From: Bradyrhizobium sp. SZCCHNS1050
GTDB taxonomy: Bacteria > Pseudomonadota > Alphaproteobacteria > Rhizobiales > Xanthobacteraceae
Direction of reading: 5' to 3'
Length of the DNA: 64,000 nt
Assembly: GCF_032484785.1 (NCBI RefSeq)
Contig: NZ_JAUETR010000001.1
Location: 2,793,501-2,857,500 of the forward strand
The notes beneath the pieces were generated by a model. The model ran no database searches. It worked only from the letters and a program-made list of their open reading frames with translations, and was not told the DNA's origin. Positions 60,879 through 64,000 of the stretch are shown here, piece by piece. A program made the position numbers and the translations under genes. Positions within the stretch are counted from its first letter, which is position 1; each line of letters begins with the position of its first letter.

Positions 60879-61373
60879 CTATGAAAGAGCGTCGAGATCG
60901 GCGTCACCGAGGTCGCCCGGCACGATCACCAGCGGGATCGGGAAGGCTCCGCTCGTCTTCGTGACATGGGTGACCAGCGGGCCGGGGCCCTCGGGGCCGG
61001 AATGGGCGGCGAGCACCAGCAGCGCGATGTCGCTGTCGTGCTCGATCGTCTCCAGGATCTGCGCCGTCGGCTCACCTTCGCGGATCACCCGTTCCGGCGC
61101 GGTCACGCCGATCGCCGACAGCAGCGCCGCGGCCTGGTCGAGCTCGGCATGGGCCTGCTCCTGCGCCTCGGCCCGCATCAGATCGGCGACCCCCAGCCAT
61201 TGCTGGTTCTGGTCCTCCGTCTCGATGACGTGCAGCATGACGATACGGCCGCCGGAACGGACGGCCCAGCGGCCGGCATAGCGGACCGCGCGGTCCCACT
61301 CCTCGCTGTCGTCGACCACGACCAGGCATTTCGGCGCATGGCCGGTCTGGTAGCTCTGCCGCTGCGCCGCCAT
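60879..61373 (-). CDS. Universal stress protein
   Basis: A 164-residue UspA-fold protein. It begins with KCLVVVDDSEEWDRAV, the nucleotide-binding core, and ends with the family β-strand PIPLVIVPGD. The G-2x-G-9x-G(S/T) ATP motif is only partly kept, so ATP binding is uncertain. Start at ATG 61373; upstream codons look non-coding. Role unknown. Confidence 0.85.
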   Translation of the reverse strand: MAAQRQSYQTGHAPKCLVVVDDSEEWDRAVRYAGRWAVRSGGRIVMLHVIETEDQNQQWLGVADLMRAEAQEQAHAELDQAAALLSAIGVTAPERVIREGEPTAQILETIEHDSDIALLVLAAHSGPEGPGPLVTHVTKTSGAFPIPLVIVPGDLGDADLDALS

Positions 61374-61563
61374 CGCGTTCCCGCCTGCTGCTGCGAGTCG
61401 ATCCGGCCGCGATGCTGCCACAGCCCATCTCCGTTGGGGAGAGGGCAGCGGGTTCCATCGCGCCCGCAACGACAGCGGTGGTGCGGCTTCTAGTAGCGAG
61501 GATGTCGCTTCGCTCATCCTGGCTGCGGCCGCAAGGCCGACTCCGGAGCGCGCGCCGTGCTGC

Positions 61564-62616
61564 TTAGGGCTTGCGGATGAAGCCGACGATGTCCTTGGCC
61601 GTCTTCATGGTCTCCGCGGCGATGGCCTGGGCGCGGTCGGCGCCGTCGACCAGCACGGACTCGACGTAGCCGGGATCGGCGGTCAGGCGCTTCATCTCCG
61701 CGGCGATCGGCCCGAGCTTGGTGACGCACAGCTCGACCAGCGCGTTCTTGAAGCTGGAGAACTGGCCGCCGCCGAAATCCCTGAGCACATCGGCCTTGCT
61801 GCGGTCCGACAGCGCGGCGTAGATGCCGACGAGGTTGTCGGCCTCGGGACGTGCGTCCAGCCCCTTTTCCTCGGTCGGCAGCGGCTCCGGATCGGTCTTG
61901 GCCTTGCGGACCTTCTGCGCGATCGTATCGGCATCGTCGGTCAGGTTGATGCGCGAATAGTCCGAGGCATCGGACTTCGACATCTTCTTGGTACCGTCGC
62001 GCAGCGACATCACGCGCGTCGCGGGACCGGTGATGAGGGGTTCCGGAAGCGGGAAGAACAGGCCGTCGCCGAAGCCGTGGCTGCGGATCGAGTCGCCGTA
62101 GTCATTGTTGAACTTCTGCGCGATGTCGCGGGAGAGCTCGAGATGCTGCTTCTGGTCCTCGCCGACCGGAACATGGGTGGCGCGGTACAGCAGGATGTCG
62201 GCGGCCATCAGCACCGGATAGTCGTACAGACCGACCGATGCGTTCTCACGGTCCTTGCCGGCCTTCTCCTTGAACTGCGTCATGCGGTTCAGCCAGCCGA
62301 TGCGCGCAACGCAGTTGAAGATCCAGGCGAGCTCGGCGTGCCCTGAGACCTGGCTCTGGTTGAAAACGATGTGCTTCTTCGGATCGATGCCGGCGGCGAT
62401 GAAGGCGGCGGTGACCTCGCGGGTGTTGCGCGCGAGTTCGGCGGGGCCGCCCCAGACATCGATCGGCATCGTGATCGCGTGCATGTCGACGACGCAATAG
62501 ATGCAGTTGTGCGTCTCCTGCATCTTCACGAAGTTGACGATCGCGCCGAGATAGTTGCCGAGATGCAGGTTGCCGGTCGGCTGGACGCCCGAGAAAACCC
62601 GTTCCACGAAGGCCAT
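61564..62616 (-). CDS. trpS: Tryptophanyl-tRNA synthetase
   Basis: A 350-residue class I synthetase charging tRNA-Trp. The HIGH-like motif is TGNLHLGNY near residue 14, and KMSKS appears as [10 protein letters not shown] near 212. ATG at 62616 chosen over a GTG two codons earlier. It follows murJ by about 48 bases and precedes the universal stress gene. Confidence 0.97.
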   Translation of the reverse strand: MAFVERVFSGVQPTGNLHLGNYLGAIVNFVKMQETHNCIYCVVDMHAITMPIDVWGGPAELARNTREVTAAFIAAGIDPKKHIVFNQSQVSGHAELAWIFNCVARIGWLNRMTQFKEKAGKDRENASVGLYDYPVLMAADILLYRATHVPVGEDQKQHLELSRDIAQKFNNDYGDSIRSHGFGDGLFFPLPEPLITGPATRVMSLRDGTKKMSKSDASDYSRINLTDDADTIAQKVRKAKTDPEPLPTEEKGLDARPEADNLVGIYAALSDRSKADVLRDFGGGQFSSFKNALVELCVTKLGPIAAEMKRLTADPGYVESVLVDGADRAQAIAAETMKTAKDIVGFIRKP

Positions 62617-62664
62617 GGTCACTGTTCCGGATGAATGGATTTGGGGTCGTTTGGCACGTGCGCC

Positions 62665-64000
62665 TCAAAGGTGCAAGTCGCCGGCGGGCTTTTGCCGGAT
62701 CGCCCGGACGGTTTCGCGCCAGCTTATGGCGCCCAGGGACAACAGAAGCACGCCGTAGAGGATGATGGCGCCGCTGATCAGGGCGGCGAGCAGGGCGGCC
62801 GCGCCGAGATGGCTGCTGCTCCACGTGCCGGCGAAGCGTCCGGCGACGGTCCAGAGGACCGCGCCCATGACCATCGCAGCCAACGTGATGCGCGGCAGCC
62901 GGCGCCGCGAGGCAGGGGGAAGCGCGAAACCGAAGCGCGTGGCGCCACGCCGGATCAGGACCGCCGCATTGGCCCAGGCACCGAGCGCGAGCCCTGCCGC
63001 GATGCCACTTGCCGCAGACAATTGTGCGAGCAGGAACGCCAGCGCGATCGCGACACCGCATCCGATCAACGTCGCGCGCAGCGGCGTCCGCGTGTCCTCG
63101 CGCGCGAAGAAGGCGGGCTGCAGCGCCTTGGTCAGCACCTGCGCCGGCAACGCTGCCGCGAGCCAGGTCAACACCTGCGCCGTCGCGGCGGCATCGTCCG
63201 AACTGAATGCGCCATGTTCGAACAGCAAACGAATGATCGGCTCGTTCAGGATCATGAGTCCGAGCGTCGCAGGCAGCGCGAGCCCGATCGTCAGCTCGAG
63301 GCCGCGCGATTGCACCTCCGCCAGAGCCTCCTCGTTGCCCTCGTGCAGCGCGCGCGTCAGCTCCGGCACCAGCACCGTGCCCATGGCAACGCCGACGAGC
63401 CCGAGCGGCAGCTCGATCAGGCGGTTGGCGAAATACAGCCACGACACCGCGGAAGGCGAGGTGGAGGCGATGACCGCGCCGCCGACCGCGAGCAATTGCG
63501 GGCCGGCGCTGGCGACCATGCCGGGCAGCGCCTTGGCGAAGAAGCCGCGCATTTCGGCATGGAAGGTGACGCGCACCGGCGAGGCGAGGGGGCCGTCGCG
63601 GCCTCGCCGCGCGAGCATCGCGAGCTGCAGCAGCCCGGCGACACCGATCGTGGCGGCGAGCAGCAGCGCGGCGCTTCCAGGGTCCGGATGTTGCATCAGC
63701 AGCACGATGGTCACGCTGATCAATGCCACGTTGAACAGCAGCGGGGCGAAGGCCGCGAGCGCAAAGCGTCGTTGCGCGCTGGACAGTGCGAGCAGCACCG
63801 TCGAGGGGCCGGCAAAGGCGAGATAGGGCAGCATCAGCCTGGCATCGTTGACGGCCAGGGTGAGCGTCTCTTCACCGGCGAAGCCCGGCGCGAGCACGGT
63901 CATCACGAACGGCATCAGCAGCGCCAGCACCAAGGTGGCGGCGAGCAGGCCGGCGCTGATGGTGCCGAGCACGCGGCCGGCAAAAGCTGCCGCATGTGTC
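62665..64000 (-). CDS. murJ: Lipid II flippase MurJ, 5' end beyond window
   Basis: The C-terminal about 445 residues of MurJ, the MOP-superfamily flippase that moves lipid II across the inner membrane. At least ten hydrophobic segments are visible, with MurJ-like LPYLAFAGPSTVLLALSSAQRRFALAAFAPLLFNV (shown in part) and EDTRTPLRATLIGCG. The frame stays open to the window edge (…HAAAFAGRVLGTISAG), so the gene starts outside. Confidence 0.93.
   Translation of the reverse strand, partial: THAAAFAGRVLGTISAGLLAATLVLALLMPFVMTVLAPGFAGEETLTLAVNDARLMLPYLAFAGPSTVLLALSSAQRRFALAAFAPLLFNVALISVTIVLLMQHPDPGSAALLLAATIGVAGLLQLAMLARRGRDGPLASPVRVTFHAEMRGFFAKALPGMVASAGPQLLAVGGAVIASTSPSAVSWLYFANRLIELPLGLVGVAMGTVLVPELTRALHEGNEEALAEVQSRGLELTIGLALPATLGLMILNEPIIRLLFEHGAFSSDDAAATAQVLTWLAAALPAQVLTKALQPAFFAREDTRTPLRATLIGCGVAIALAFLLAQLSAASGIAAGLALGAWANAAVLIRRGATRFGFALPPASRRRLPRITLAAMVMGAVLWTVAGRFAGTWSSSHLGAAALLAALISGAIILYGVLLLSLGAISWRETVRAIRQKPAGDLHL

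Overview
The window is a chromosomal segment from a high-GC alphaproteobacterium, most likely a Bradyrhizobium or close relative in the Nitrobacteraceae. Three things point there: an Irr-type Fur protein with an N-terminal heme motif next to fabA-fabB-fabI, the gene run rimP-nusA-ylxR-infB-rbfA-truB-rpsO-pnp, and intergenic repeat elements of a type I recall from Bradyrhizobium and Rhodopseudomonas. Coding density is high and almost all genes are housekeeping. I see no prophage, insertion sequence, CRISPR array, rRNA or tRNA gene.

Layout. 1-16 kb (all minus strand): a partial ATP-dependent DNA ligase, trxA, addAB recombination nuclease, a MurU-like nucleotidyltransferase, a PilZ protein, a TsaE-AmgK fusion, a DivL-like pseudo-histidine kinase with Tyr in the H-box, dut, and coaBC with an N-terminal ribbon-helix-helix-like domain. 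16-28 kb: ubiE-ubiB, divergent mutM, a cyclic-nucleotide-binding protein, an orphan ParA-like ATPase, a protease-like exported protein that has lost catalytic residues, a MoeB/ThiF protein, a divergent aldo-keto reductase/LysR pair, a 2-hydroxyacid dehydrogenase and an SH3 protein. 28-36 kb: irr, divergent fabA-fabB-fabI, an autotransporter, and two tandem secreted paralogues, one frameshifted. 36-51 kb: the transcription/translation cluster (pnp to rimP), DUF2336, trmB, an M20 peptidase and an XRE regulator. 51-64 kb: lnt-corC-ybeY-phoH-miaB, HAD-fur-rimI-tsaB, nfu, usp, trpS and the start-less murJ.

Functional links. AmgK and MurU would form the anomeric-sugar-kinase route of peptidoglycan recycling, encoded beside a cell-cycle regulator (DivL). 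UbiE and UbiB serve ubiquinone synthesis. Irr sits head-to-head with the unsaturated fatty acid operon, and the intergenic region carries a near-consensus iron control element. Fur, TsaB, RimI and MiaB form a tight block joining metal regulation to tRNA and ribosome modification, and TsaE elsewhere in the window is the partner of TsaB.

The most interesting points are the gene fusions (TsaE-AmgK, RHH-CoaBC), the Tyr-containing DivL, the catalytically eroded protease, the frameshifted secreted paralogue beside its intact copy, an attenuator-like terminator ahead of rimP, and the place between the XRE gene and trmB where I expect metK but find an M20 peptidase and large inverted repeats. I found no clearly novel multi-gene system.
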